Below are positions 1-7,366 of a DNA stretch of 24,425 nucleotides, piece by piece. The position numbers and the translations under genes were made by a program. Below the pieces are notes generated by a model that saw only the letters and a list, made by a program, of their open reading frames with translations, did not search any database and had not been told where the DNA came from. The DNA is taken from NCBI GenBank assembly GCA_937891595.1, contig CALATF010000065.1:1-24425 (forward strand), written 5' to 3'. The DNA comes from an uncultured Clostridia bacterium (GTDB taxonomy: Bacteria > Bacillota > Clostridia > Christensenellales > UBA1242). Every line of letters starts with the position of its first letter. Positions within the stretch are counted from its first letter, which is position 1.

Positions 1-77
1 AAAGGAACATTTACGTCAACTCTAACAAGAGCTCTTTTACCTTGAATGTCACCTAAATCTTTGATTGATTTTTTCAT
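1..77 (-). CDS. pgk: Phosphoglycerate kinase, N-terminal fragment (runs off the window)
   Basis: The minus strand starts with ATG at 77-75 and stays open to base 1, giving 25 full codons. They contain KRALVRVDVNVP, the N-terminal signature of phosphoglycerate kinase, whose Arg and Asp lie in the 3-phosphoglycerate site. The enzyme makes ATP from 1,3-bisphosphoglycerate in cytosolic glycolysis. An AAGGAAG ribosome-binding site lies at about 83-90. A TATAAT box at 111-116 suggests the gene has its own promoter here rather than being co-transcribed from a gene upstream. Identification rests on this short N-terminus, but the motif is distinctive. The rest of the gene is outside the window. Confidence 0.88.
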   Translation of the reverse strand, partial: MKKSIKDLGDIQGKRALVRVDVNVP

Positions 78-622
78 TGATCTCTTCCTTTCTTTTTACA
101 AAGCATGAATATTATACTATAAAAACTAAAAATTTAGACATATATACAGATTTTACTGAAGATAAAATTTGGCTCTGTATTGACAGCCCTTCTTTATATA
201 ATGATAAATCTTTAAAAAGAATATTAAAAGGCAAATACGAAGATAAAACATTTATTACACAATCTACTAACATACTATTTGATGAAAATGGCCAACCCCA
301 TGTTTTTAAAGCAGATGCACATTGGTTAAAAACTGAAAACGAAGAAGATGTATCCATCAATTATTCAGGTTTTTACCATTACAATCTTACAGAAGAAGGA
401 GAGCTTATAAACGGTCAACAAATAGATGATGAAGCATCTATACCTATAGATACAAAAGATTTTTCAGAGTATAGTGAAGACTTTGTAGATAACGCTCGGT
501 ATTTGATTGAAGAAAAATTAGATAAATACATATCACCAAGTGATAGTTTTTATTATGATAGTATAAAAAATCTAAAAACAAATAATATAGAGCAACCTAC
601 TGATACAGAACAAACACAATAA
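65..622 (+). CDS. Unrecognised ORF, probably a 5'-truncated gene remnant
   Basis: A 185-codon frame opens with TTG at 65 right after an in-frame TGA at 62-64. It has no Met codon anywhere and no ribosome-binding site at a possible start. Its first 12 or so codons are simply the reverse strand of the pgk start and leader. From about residue 13 the composition looks genuinely coding: soluble, acidic, aromatic-rich, with a Gln/Thr-rich end. I see no known domain, signal peptide or membrane segment. The simplest reading is a gene that lost its 5' end when it was joined to the pgk promoter region. A real gene with an unusual start is possible but less likely. A short A/T hairpin at 675-694 follows but has no clear U-tract. 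Confidence 0.42.
   Translation: MIFSLISSFLFTKHEYYTIKTKNLDIYTDFTEDKIWLCIDSPSLYNDKSLKRILKGKYEDKTFITQSTNILFDENGQPHVFKADAHWLKTENEEDVSINYSGFYHYNLTEEGELINGQQIDDEASIPIDTKDFSEYSEDFVDNARYLIEEKLDKYISPSDSFYYDSIKNLKTNNIEQPTDTEQTQ
111..138 (-). promoter_or_regulatory. Probable pgk promoter
   Basis: A perfect TATAAT (minus strand) lies at 111-116, with a weak -35 (TCTAAA) at 133-138, 16 bp away. Transcription would start near 104 and give a leader of about 27 nt holding the AAGGAAG site. The box lies inside the plus-strand reading frame 65-622, which argues that the 5' part of that frame is not functional coding sequence. Confidence 0.5.
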
Positions 623-738
623 ATAATAAAGGATAATAAATAGTTAATACTTATTATTAAATAACATACAAATCTTTAAAATGCCCATTTTAAATTATTA
701 TAATTAATAATCTTAAACAATTTTAAAAATTTATTAAC

Positions 739-777
739 AAAAAAACAAGGCTAAAAAATTCTTTAGTCTTGTTTTTT
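739..777 (-). terminator. pnp terminator (possibly bidirectional)
   Basis: The arms AAACAAGGCTAAA and TTTAGTCTTGTTT (one G-T pair) flank a short A/T loop. A and T runs on the outside give a U-tract in both directions. It begins 21 bp past the pnp stop and could also stop plus-strand transcripts from 65-622. Confidence 0.8.
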
Positions 778-797
778 ATTTATATAAATTTAAAATC

Positions 798-2888
798 TTA
801 TAATTTTTCAATAAGTTTTAAGTCTACTCTGCCTTTGTCGTCAATTTTAATAACTTCAGCTTTAACTTTATCACCAACGTTTACAACATCAGTTACTTTT
901 TCAACTCTTTCTTTTGAAAGTTTTGAAATATGAATCATTCCGTCTTTATTAGGAGCAAATTCAACAAAAGCACCAAATTGCATAATTCTTACAACTTTAC
1001 CTTCGTAAGTTTTACCAACTTCAAAGTCTTCTGCAATATTTAATATAATTTGTTTTGCTTTATTTGCCATTTCGTCATCTGGTGTAGCAATAAATACTTT
1101 ACCGTCATCATCAATGTCAATTTTAACACCAGTTTCTTCTATAATTTTGTTAATTACTTTTCCGCCAGAGCCTATAACATCTCTAATTTTATCTGGGTCA
1201 ATGTTAAATGTAATAATTTTTGGTGCATATTTTGAAAGTTGTTCACGAGGTTGTTTAATAGTATCAAGCATAATACCAAGAATATGCATTCTGCCTTCCC
1301 TTGCTTGTTCAAGAGCAGTTGTTAAAATATTTTTATCAATACCCTTAATTTTAATATCCATTTGAATAGCAGTAATACCTTTTTCAGTTCCAGCAACTTT
1401 AAAGTCCATATCTCCTAAGAAATCTTCTAAACCTTGAATATCGCTAAGAACAGCAACATTATTACTTTCTGTGTCTTTAATTAAGCCCATAGCAATACCA
1501 GCAACAGGAGCTTTAATTTTAACACCCGCATCCATAAGTGAAAGTGTAGAACCACAAACACTAGCCATAGATGAAGAACCATTTGAGCTTAACACTTCAC
1601 TAACAAGTCTTAAAGCATATGGGAATTCTTCTTCACTTGGAACAACAGGTTCTAAAGCTCTTTCAGCTAAAGCACCATGACCTATTTCACGTCTACCAGG
1701 GCTTTTTAAAGGTCTTGCTTCACCGGTAGCGTATGGTGGCATGTTATAGTGGTGAATATATCTTTTTGCATCTTCATCATCTAAGCCTTCAAGTTTTTGA
1801 ACTTCAGCAATAGTGCCTAATGTACAACAATTTAAAACTTGAGTTTGTCCACGTGTAAATACTGCGCTACCATGAACTCTTGGAAGAACGCCAACTTCAC
1901 ACCAAATAGGTCTAATTTCTTTTAATTTTCTGCCGTCTGGTCTAACACCTTTATTTAAAATCTTTGCCCTAACTTTTTCTTTTGTCATTTTATACATAAT
2001 GTCGCCAATCATTTTTTGTTTATCAGGGTAAATTTCAGCAAAGTGTTCAAAAACTTCTTTGTTAAGTTCGTCTTGTCTATTTTGTCTTTCTTCTCTATCA
2101 AAAGTATCAAGAGCATAATCAAGTTTTTCACTTGCATAAGCCCTAACAGCTTTATCAACTTCTTCTTCAGCAACAAAAATAGGTAAATCTGTTCTTTTTT
2201 CTTTTCCTATTTTTGCAACTATATCTTTTTGGAACTTAATTAATTTTTTAATTTCTTCATGTGCAAACATAATAGCATCAAGCATTTTTTGTTCACTAAC
2301 TTCTTTAGCACCTGCTTCAACCATTAAAATAGCTTCATCAGTTCCACTAACTGTTACGTGCATTTCACTTTGTTCTTTTTCTTCAAGGTTAGGATTAATA
2401 ATAAATTTATCATCAATACAACCAACAACAACAGAACCTGTAGGTCCAGCAAATGGAATGTCTGAAATCGAAAGAGCTACAGATGAAGCCAACATAGCAA
2501 GTGGTTCTGGAGCAATATCAGGGTCTACTGAAAGAGCTGTACATACAACAGCAACATCATTATAAAAACCTTTTGGGAAAAGAGGTCTAAGTGGTCTATC
2601 AATTAAACGTGAAGTTAATATAGCTTTATCACTTGGTCTACCTTCCCTTTTCTTAAATCCACCAGGTATTTTACCAACTGCATACATTTTTTCTTCAAAA
2701 TCAACGCCTAATGGAAAAAAGTCAATGCCATCTCTTGGAGCATTAGCCATAGTAACACTAGCTTGAACAACAGTTTCACCGCACCTTACCCAACACATAC
2801 CATTAGCTTGTTCAGTATACTTGCCTGTTTCAACAGTCAACTTTCTTCCACCAACTTCAGTTTCAAAAACGAAATTATTATTACTCAT
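798..2888 (-). CDS. pnp: Polyribonucleotide nucleotidyltransferase (PNPase)
   Basis: This 696-residue protein is of normal length for PNPase, the phosphorolytic 3'-5' exoribonuclease that degrades mRNA with inorganic phosphate and can add 3' tails. Domains in order: first RNase PH-like core (about 10-145, with GRPSDKAILTSRLIDRPLRP), a helical linker, the second catalytic RNase PH core (about 310-545, with GDMDFKVAGT at 492-501 carrying the metal-binding acidic residues D493 and D495), a KH domain with VIGSGGK at 571-577, and a C-terminal S1 domain (about 626-693). The ATG at 2888 follows an AAGGAG site at normal spacing. It lies downstream of rpsO, the usual order, but the two are separated by a strong hairpin and about 190 bp, so pnp may be transcribed partly from its own promoter. 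Confidence 0.97.
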   Translation of the reverse strand: MSNNNFVFETEVGGRKLTVETGKYTEQANGMCWVRCGETVVQASVTMANAPRDGIDFFPLGVDFEEKMYAVGKIPGGFKKREGRPSDKAILTSRLIDRPLRPLFPKGFYNDVAVVCTALSVDPDIAPEPLAMLASSVALSISDIPFAGPTGSVVVGCIDDKFIINPNLEEKEQSEMHVTVSGTDEAILMVEAGAKEVSEQKMLDAIMFAHEEIKKLIKFQKDIVAKIGKEKRTDLPIFVAEEEVDKAVRAYASEKLDYALDTFDREERQNRQDELNKEVFEHFAEIYPDKQKMIGDIMYKMTKEKVRAKILNKGVRPDGRKLKEIRPIWCEVGVLPRVHGSAVFTRGQTQVLNCCTLGTIAEVQKLEGLDDEDAKRYIHHYNMPPYATGEARPLKSPGRREIGHGALAERALEPVVPSEEEFPYALRLVSEVLSSNGSSSMASVCGSTLSLMDAGVKIKAPVAGIAMGLIKDTESNNVAVLSDIQGLEDFLGDMDFKVAGTEKGITAIQMDIKIKGIDKNILTTALEQAREGRMHILGIMLDTIKQPREQLSKYAPKIITFNIDPDKIRDVIGSGGKVINKIIEETGVKIDIDDDGKVFIATPDDEMANKAKQIILNIAEDFEVGKTYEGKVVRIMQFGAFVEFAPNKDGMIHISKLSKERVEKVTDVVNVGDKVKAEVIKIDDKGRVDLKLIEKL

Positions 2889-2908
2889 TTTATTCTCCTT
2901 ATTTTTAT

Positions 2909-2914
2909 ATTATA
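2909..2914 (-). promoter_or_regulatory. Possible pnp -10 box
   Basis: A TATAAT hexamer (minus strand) lies 20 bp upstream of the pnp start, but there is no recognisable -35 at 16-18 bp. A small palindrome, ATAAAAGGTTTTAT, fills the spacer. It would allow pnp transcription independent of rpsO. Confidence 0.35.
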
Positions 2915-3017
2915 TCTATAAAACCTTTTATTAAACCTTGTTAATAAAAAACGTTATATTCTTTAAAAAAAATTAAAATTAATAAATATTTTAGTATATT
3001 CACCTTATTAATATTTC

Positions 3018-3070
3018 AAAAAAAATAGCGGCAAATAACACTTGTAAAAATGTTATTTAACCCGCTATTT
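3018..3070 (-). terminator. rpsO-pnp intergenic hairpin and terminator
   Basis: Two nested perfect stems: AAATAGCGG (3023-3031) pairs with CCGCTATTT (3062-3070), and AAATAACA (3033-3040) pairs with TGTTATTT (3051-3058). On the minus strand the structure is followed by eight Ts. It is a strong intrinsic terminator after rpsO and, where read through, a long duplex ahead of pnp. Confidence 0.85.
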
Positions 3071-3080
3071 AATTTTAAAA

Positions 3081-3341
3081 TTATCTGATGTTTAATTTTT
3101 TCTTTAAATCTCTATATCTTTCAATATCTTCATTTTCAAGATATTTTAAAAGACCTTTTCTTTGTCCAACAAGTTGCATCATTCCACGTCTTGAATGTTT
3201 GTCTGCTGGATTTGCTTTAAGATGTTCTGTTAAATGTCTAATTCTTTCTGTTAAGATAGCTACTTGAACTTCTGTTGAACCAGTATCTTTTTCATCTCTA
3301 GCAAAATTTTTAATTAATTCTTGTTTTTGATTTTTATCCAT
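3081..3341 (-). CDS. rpsO: 30S ribosomal protein S15
   Basis: This 86-residue protein matches S15 in length and in its hallmark stretch, including DTGSTEVQVAILTERI, HSRRGM and GQRKGLLKYL. S15 is a primary binder of the central domain of 16S rRNA (helices 20-22) and contacts 23S rRNA in an intersubunit bridge. The start is ATG at 3341, which has an AAAGGAG site at ideal spacing. The frame is open 16 codons further upstream, to 3389, but that part covers the structured leader and is not S15-like. The gene has a good promoter at 3431-3459 and a strong terminator before pnp. S15 commonly represses its own mRNA through the leader, and the leader here looks structured. Confidence 0.97.
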   Translation of the reverse strand: MDKNQKQELIKNFARDEKDTGSTEVQVAILTERIRHLTEHLKANPADKHSRRGMMQLVGQRKGLLKYLENEDIERYRDLKKKLNIR

Positions 3342-3424
3342 TATTTCTACTCCTTTTATATATTTGCCATAAACAAAGCCACCGTTCACTTTGGAGTTAA
3401 TCGCGCATAACTTCGCCTAGGTAC
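3342..3424 (-). promoter_or_regulatory. Structured rpsO leader, candidate S15 autoregulatory element
   Basis: The leader of about 83 nt is far richer in G and C than nearby intergenic DNA. On the minus strand it can form an AGTTA/TAACT hairpin with a TGCGCGAT loop, and a second helix CAAAG/CTTTG closing TGAACGGTGG that can extend with CCA/TGG. S15-binding mRNA leaders of several unrelated folds are known in bacteria. Assigning this one to that role is inference from position and structure, not a match to a known fold. Confidence 0.42.
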
Positions 3425-3430
3425 TGCTAA

Positions 3431-3459
3431 ATATTACTACTTTTACTAATATTTGTCAA
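3431..3459 (-). promoter_or_regulatory. rpsO promoter
   Basis: Perfect TTGACA (minus strand, 3454-3459), 17-bp spacer, then TAATAT (3431-3436). The predicted start near 3424 gives a leader of about 83 nt before the rpsO ATG. Confidence 0.75.
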
Positions 3460-3476
3460 TAACAATTTAACAAAAA

Positions 3477-3722
3477 CTATTCACTTAAATTAAAAATAGT
3501 TGTAATTTGAATACCTTCTGTTGCATCGTTTACAAAAACGGCTTGTTCCCCATTTAGTTGAACATTCTTACTATCTATAGTTTCAAATTTATCTTTTTCA
3601 ACTTGTCTTACTAAAGAAACATCTGCAGAATTGTCTTTAGAGTTAAGGTCTGAAATAAAAGTTGCGCCGTTATCTAAAACCCCACCCTTTTTATTCTTAT
3701 AGTATTCAAAAACTTGATCCAT
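3477..3722 (-). CDS. Small protein of unknown function (81 aa)
   Basis: This small, soluble, acidic protein has no signal peptide, membrane helix, cysteine or motif that I recognise. Its ATG at 3722 has a good AGGAG site, and the composition looks coding (few Leu, many Asp, Asn, Val). It ends with TAG at 3477. It lies 70 bp downstream of the 590-residue HExxH protein on the same strand with no terminator between them, so the two may share a transcript and perhaps a function. No terminator follows it either: the rpsO promoter begins 18 bp further on, so readthrough into rpsO is possible. No function is proposed. Confidence 0.7.
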   Translation of the reverse strand: MDQVFEYYKNKKGGVLDNGATFISDLNSKDNSADVSLVRQVEKDKFETIDSKNVQLNGEQAVFVNDATEGIQITTIFNLSE

Positions 3723-3792
3723 ATTGTCTCCTAATTATTTGTTTTAACTTTTAATTATTTAATTTTTTTAAAAAATATATACCTAAATAAAA

Positions 3793-5565
3793 CTATTGAT
3801 TAAACTCATTAACAAGTGGCAAATCTTCTTCAACATCGTGATCTTCAGATATTCTAAACTTAGGTTTTATATTAGAACCACTTTCGTTTAATGCTTGTTC
3901 ATACTCTAAATTTAACTCTTTTAAAACTTCTAATAATTCTTTTTCTTTTTGAGCATAAGGTATACCATCTTCATCTATTAGTTGATATTCAATGTCTGAA
4001 AAAGATCTTATTATGCCTCTTGGTTGTTCCCTGTATGCCCTTAAAAAATTACCCATATTAACAGCCACTTTTTCATCATACACATATGGAGCATCGTCAA
4101 TTTCTTCTTCATTTTGAAAAACTTCTTCGATAGGGCAATTATAAAAATTTGTTATTGCATTTAAAAATTCAGCATTGTTATAACCTACATTCCCAAAGTG
4201 CGTTATTAAATAAGATAATTGCAAATTAGCTTCAACCATTAAGGTTTTTCTCGCACTTTCGTCGAAATTTCTTTCTTTAATTATTTTATCTACTGCATCT
4301 TCCAACACATCACAGCAATTATCATACACCTTATTGTTAATAATAATTTTTTCACTAGAAGAATTTTCAAGATATAAAAATACTTTATCAACATCTATAT
4401 CACTTAAATGTAATGTGTTTTCGTGTTTATATTGTTTTAATAATGAAATTGCTTTTTCTTTACCATAGCACATTACAAAGTTTTTAGCTAACTCACTTTC
4501 TTCAATCATAGCCAAAGTAGAAAAAGGAATTTTAACATCTTTATTGCTAACAAAATAATTACTTATAAAAAATCTAGTTACATCACTTTTAAGTACAGGA
4601 ACACTTTTTAATAATTCATCAAAGGCTAAATAGTTATCCGCTATTGTATTACTTTGCATAGCTAAGTGGATATATTTCTCAACATTAGCTCTTACAGGGC
4701 AAACAGCAAGCAAATCAGCTAATATGCTAAACATTTGTTGTTGATTTTTTATAGGGTAATCACCATTCATTTTACTTATTACAAAGTTAAGCGAAGCTTG
4801 CTGGAAATAAGATAATTTCCCACCTTTCATTAAATCACGCGTTATGTCATAACAATTATTAAAAGCACTAGAACAATTAGTACAAATAAGCGGGAGCCTG
4901 CTTAAAAAACCATAAGAATAAGCATTATAAAAAGTATTTTTACAATCTCTATATAAATTCATTGTCGTAATTTGCTTGTCAAAATAGTCATCATATTTAT
5001 TCCCGTATAAACTTTGACTAATTAATTTAAAATTTTGTAAAAAGTCAACAGTAAAATTAGCACTAAACATTTCCGCATCTATTTCCATTTTACTGGTGTT
5101 ATAAAAAGCATTTGGGTTTAACCCACATAATGAGCTGATATATTTATATACATGAGAAAATCTTGAATTTTCATTATCTGAAAAATGTTTTATTTCTTTA
5201 TTCAGCTTTTCTGCCTGATGCTTATGTTTCATTTCATGAGAAGTTGTTAATAATAAATAGCCTAAATTATTTTTAGTTTTAAATAATTTATTGTTAAAAG
5301 TTATGTCCCCCGACTTGTCATAATAATATCCTAATACATCATCCAAATTTTTATAAAAAATATCTAAGCCTTTTGTAAAACCTAATTGCGTTAGTAAAAT
5401 AGATATTACACCCTTTTGAAATTCTTTAAAAGTTTTACTTGAATTTGCCTTGTCAAACTTACTTACTAAAGCTTTTTGATAAATTTCATTATTACTTGCA
5501 GGCATTACAAAGTTGTCTTCATCTTTTTTAAAATAATCTTTAATATCATTAATAATAAAACTCAT
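3793..5565 (-). CDS. Predicted HExxH zinc metallopeptidase-like protein, paralogue A (590 aa)
   Basis: I do not recognise a named family. The protein has no signal peptide or clear membrane helix, so it is probably cytosolic. Residues 110-114 are HEMKH after a hydrophobic run (LGYLLLTTS), the pattern of a zinc-binding helix. Residue E161, in MEIDAEMFSANF, is placed like the third ligand of gluzincin peptidases (compare E-x-x-A segments in M48 or ImmA-like enzymes). The downstream neighbour on the map (5678-7258) is a full-length paralogue: HExxH, the Glu, a PVR/PIR segment, an SD motif, a DVDK motif and an HF motif all align with offsets of only 1-3 residues. The last 60 residues are extra, acidic and absent from the paralogue. 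An extended -10 promoter lies just upstream. Peptidase activity is inferred from motifs alone; K113 inside HEMKH is unusual for the strict consensus. Confidence 0.8.
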   Translation of the reverse strand: MSFIINDIKDYFKKDEDNFVMPASNNEIYQKALVSKFDKANSSKTFKEFQKGVISILLTQLGFTKGLDIFYKNLDDVLGYYYDKSGDITFNNKLFKTKNNLGYLLLTTSHEMKHKHQAEKLNKEIKHFSDNENSRFSHVYKYISSLCGLNPNAFYNTSKMEIDAEMFSANFTVDFLQNFKLISQSLYGNKYDDYFDKQITTMNLYRDCKNTFYNAYSYGFLSRLPLICTNCSSAFNNCYDITRDLMKGGKLSYFQQASLNFVISKMNGDYPIKNQQQMFSILADLLAVCPVRANVEKYIHLAMQSNTIADNYLAFDELLKSVPVLKSDVTRFFISNYFVSNKDVKIPFSTLAMIEESELAKNFVMCYGKEKAISLLKQYKHENTLHLSDIDVDKVFLYLENSSSEKIIINNKVYDNCCDVLEDAVDKIIKERNFDESARKTLMVEANLQLSYLITHFGNVGYNNAEFLNAITNFYNCPIEEVFQNEEEIDDAPYVYDEKVAVNMGNFLRAYREQPRGIIRSFSDIEYQLIDEDGIPYAQKEKELLEVLKELNLEYEQALNESGSNIKPKFRISEDHDVEEDLPLVNEFNQ

Positions 5566-5585
5566 ACTTATTTCCTAACATAAAA

Positions 5586-5594
5586 ATTTTACCA
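5586..5594 (-). promoter_or_regulatory. Extended -10 promoter for paralogue A
   Basis: TGGTAAAAT (minus strand) gives a TGn extension plus TAAAAT, with no good -35. The start near 5579 leaves a very short leader with an AGGA site. With the terminator at 5648-5673 it suggests that the two paralogues are separate transcription units. Confidence 0.45.
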
Positions 5595-5647
5595 TAAAAA
5601 ATAATAAATTTAAATAGCAAGTAAATAAAATTGTTTATATTGAACAT

Positions 5648-5673
5648 AAAAAAAAGACCATCATAAATGGCCT
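5648..5673 (-). terminator. Terminator of paralogue B
   Basis: On the minus strand AGGCCAT and ATGGTCT pair around a short loop (one G-T pair), followed by eight Ts. It starts 5 bp beyond the TAA of the 526-residue protein. Confidence 0.8.
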
Positions 5674-5677
5674 ATTT

Positions 5678-7258
5678 TTATTTTTCCAAACATATACATT
5701 CTTGGTCTTCTTGCCTTTGGCTAGCAATATAATCAGCTAGTTTTTCACTTAAATGATAATCATGCATACTAGATAATTCAGAAAATTCGTCCTCTACCTC
5801 AAATTGTTTTTCAAATGGGTTTTCAATAAAATTATAAAGAGCAAGTAAATACTCATTATTATCTGGTGTTGGATAATCAAAATGTCTTATAATATTTACT
5901 AAATTATCTGCAATTTCAATTTTTGCTAAGGCAAAATCATCTTCTTCTATAATACCACCATCTATTAAAGTATCTAAGGTATAATAAAGTATTTGGCTAG
6001 TACCTTCAAACGATTTACCTTTTAAAAATATAGTTTCCTTAGGATATTCATCTATCATCTTATTAATTTTATCCACATCTAAAATAGAAAGTAAATCTTC
6101 ATGATCTTTAAATAACTCGAAGAATTTTTCTTTCATAACTTTTGGCCCTTGCGAAATTAAAAAGTTTTTACAAATAGTTTCTTCATCAAGCTTAACCAAA
6201 CAATTAGAATCTAAAAAATTGCAGCCATTTTCTTTATAATAATCACTACATACAAAAATTTTAGCAAAATCTGATTGTGAAAGAGGCACTTTATTATCAA
6301 GCAATATATCTACAAGAACATCTGTCACACCTCTAGAAGACAAAATAACATTTAAATAATCTACTACCCTTTCCCTTATAGGAACAAAACTTAATAGCCC
6401 AGTTATAGCTATATATGGTCTTAAATATCTATAATTTTTATTCTGGATACTAACATCCTTTAATAACTTTATTTCAGAAATAACATCTTTTAAAGAATAT
6501 CTGTCACCATCTCTATTCTTTTCTATTAAACTAATATATCTTTCTAGATTTTTATCCGCCTTAGAGTATAAATTAGGAATATTCTCTATAAACTTCTTAT
6601 CTGCCTTAGCTATTTTTCTCATTATAGGTTTAACTTGAAATTTTTTATATTGCGATAAAGCGGCCTTTATTAATGTATACGATAAGTGTTTATTTTCACT
6701 TTTAGCTAAATCTTGGGCTTCAGTTAAAAAATTTTCTGTAAAATTAATTTCATGTAAAAAAGCTTGCCTTTCCATTATATTTGCATAATAAAAAACTAGC
6801 CAAAGGTCTTCCATTCCCAATATCTTTGCAATTTTTGTTGAGTTTGATGTTATGCTTCTTTCTTCTGTATCAATATTATACTTTCTATAATCTTTTATAT
6901 TATCCTGACAAATATGAAAAGTCTCGTGTGATATATTACTAATAAGAGTTACAAATTTAAAAAGGTTATCATAATACCTATTTCCAAGAAAAATAGTATT
7001 TTCTTCTGATGACTGCATAGCAGATGAATTAGAAAGAAAATTTTTAAAAGTACCAATAGAAGCTTTTTCAACACCAAGCAAAGCTAGTTGATAAGCAAAC
7101 ATTTTTTCAGAAAACTTATTTTTACTAAAGCTTTTTAAATCTACAAGATAATGCAACAATTCATCTTTTGTTTTTAATATATCTTTAGTAGCCTCAATTT
7201 CACCAATTATATGTTCACCATCAAAAAAATTTTTCAATGTTTTACTTAATGTATCCAT
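5678..7258 (-). CDS. Predicted HExxH zinc metallopeptidase-like protein, paralogue B (526 aa)
   Basis: Unrecognised family; no signal peptide or membrane helix, so probably cytosolic. HETFH at 111-115 fits the zinc-helix consensus, with uncharged residues inside and hydrophobic Ile next. E163, in IMERQAFLHE, is the candidate third ligand, 47 residues after the last His against 46 in paralogue A. Other segments shared with A include VPIRERVVDYL (292-302), QSDFAKIF (328-335), ILDVDKI (392-398), RHF (458-460) and NEYLLALYNF (468-477). Similarity spans almost the whole protein with hardly any gaps, so this is a tandem duplication with strong divergence. The ATG at 7258 has a close GAGGG site. The gene sits between recJ and rpsO with its own terminator. 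Catalysis is inferred; the long C-terminal part has no assigned role. Confidence 0.8.
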   Translation of the reverse strand: MDTLSKTLKNFFDGEHIIGEIEATKDILKTKDELLHYLVDLKSFSKNKFSEKMFAYQLALLGVEKASIGTFKNFLSNSSAMQSSEENTIFLGNRYYDNLFKFVTLISNISHETFHICQDNIKDYRKYNIDTEERSITSNSTKIAKILGMEDLWLVFYYANIMERQAFLHEINFTENFLTEAQDLAKSENKHLSYTLIKAALSQYKKFQVKPIMRKIAKADKKFIENIPNLYSKADKNLERYISLIEKNRDGDRYSLKDVISEIKLLKDVSIQNKNYRYLRPYIAITGLLSFVPIRERVVDYLNVILSSRGVTDVLVDILLDNKVPLSQSDFAKIFVCSDYYKENGCNFLDSNCLVKLDEETICKNFLISQGPKVMKEKFFELFKDHEDLLSILDVDKINKMIDEYPKETIFLKGKSFEGTSQILYYTLDTLIDGGIIEEDDFALAKIEIADNLVNIIRHFDYPTPDNNEYLLALYNFIENPFEKQFEVEDEFSELSSMHDYHLSEKLADYIASQRQEDQECICLEK

Positions 7259-7295
7259 AATCCCTCGACTTTTAATTTCATTTACTAATATAAGG

Positions 7296-7335
7296 CAAAA
7301 ATAAAGAATGTATGCATTATTATGACATACATTCT
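7296..7335 (-). terminator. recJ terminator
   Basis: A perfect 10-bp stem, AGAATGTATG (7305-7314) with CATACATTCT (7326-7335), has an 11-nt loop and is followed on the minus strand by TTATTTTTG. It lies about 30 bp past the recJ stop. Confidence 0.85.
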
Positions 7336-7366
7336 ATTAATTTTCAATACCTATCATCACATTAAA

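Noticed and set aside
1050..1680. Several plus-strand frames inside pnp
   Set aside because: They lie opposite the KH and catalytic regions of pnp and have no start signals; shadows of a highly conserved gene.
3342..3389. Sixteen extra N-terminal codons for rpsO (start at 3389)
   Set aside because: They cover the structured leader, do not look like S15, and the ATG at 3341 has a strong ribosome-binding site.
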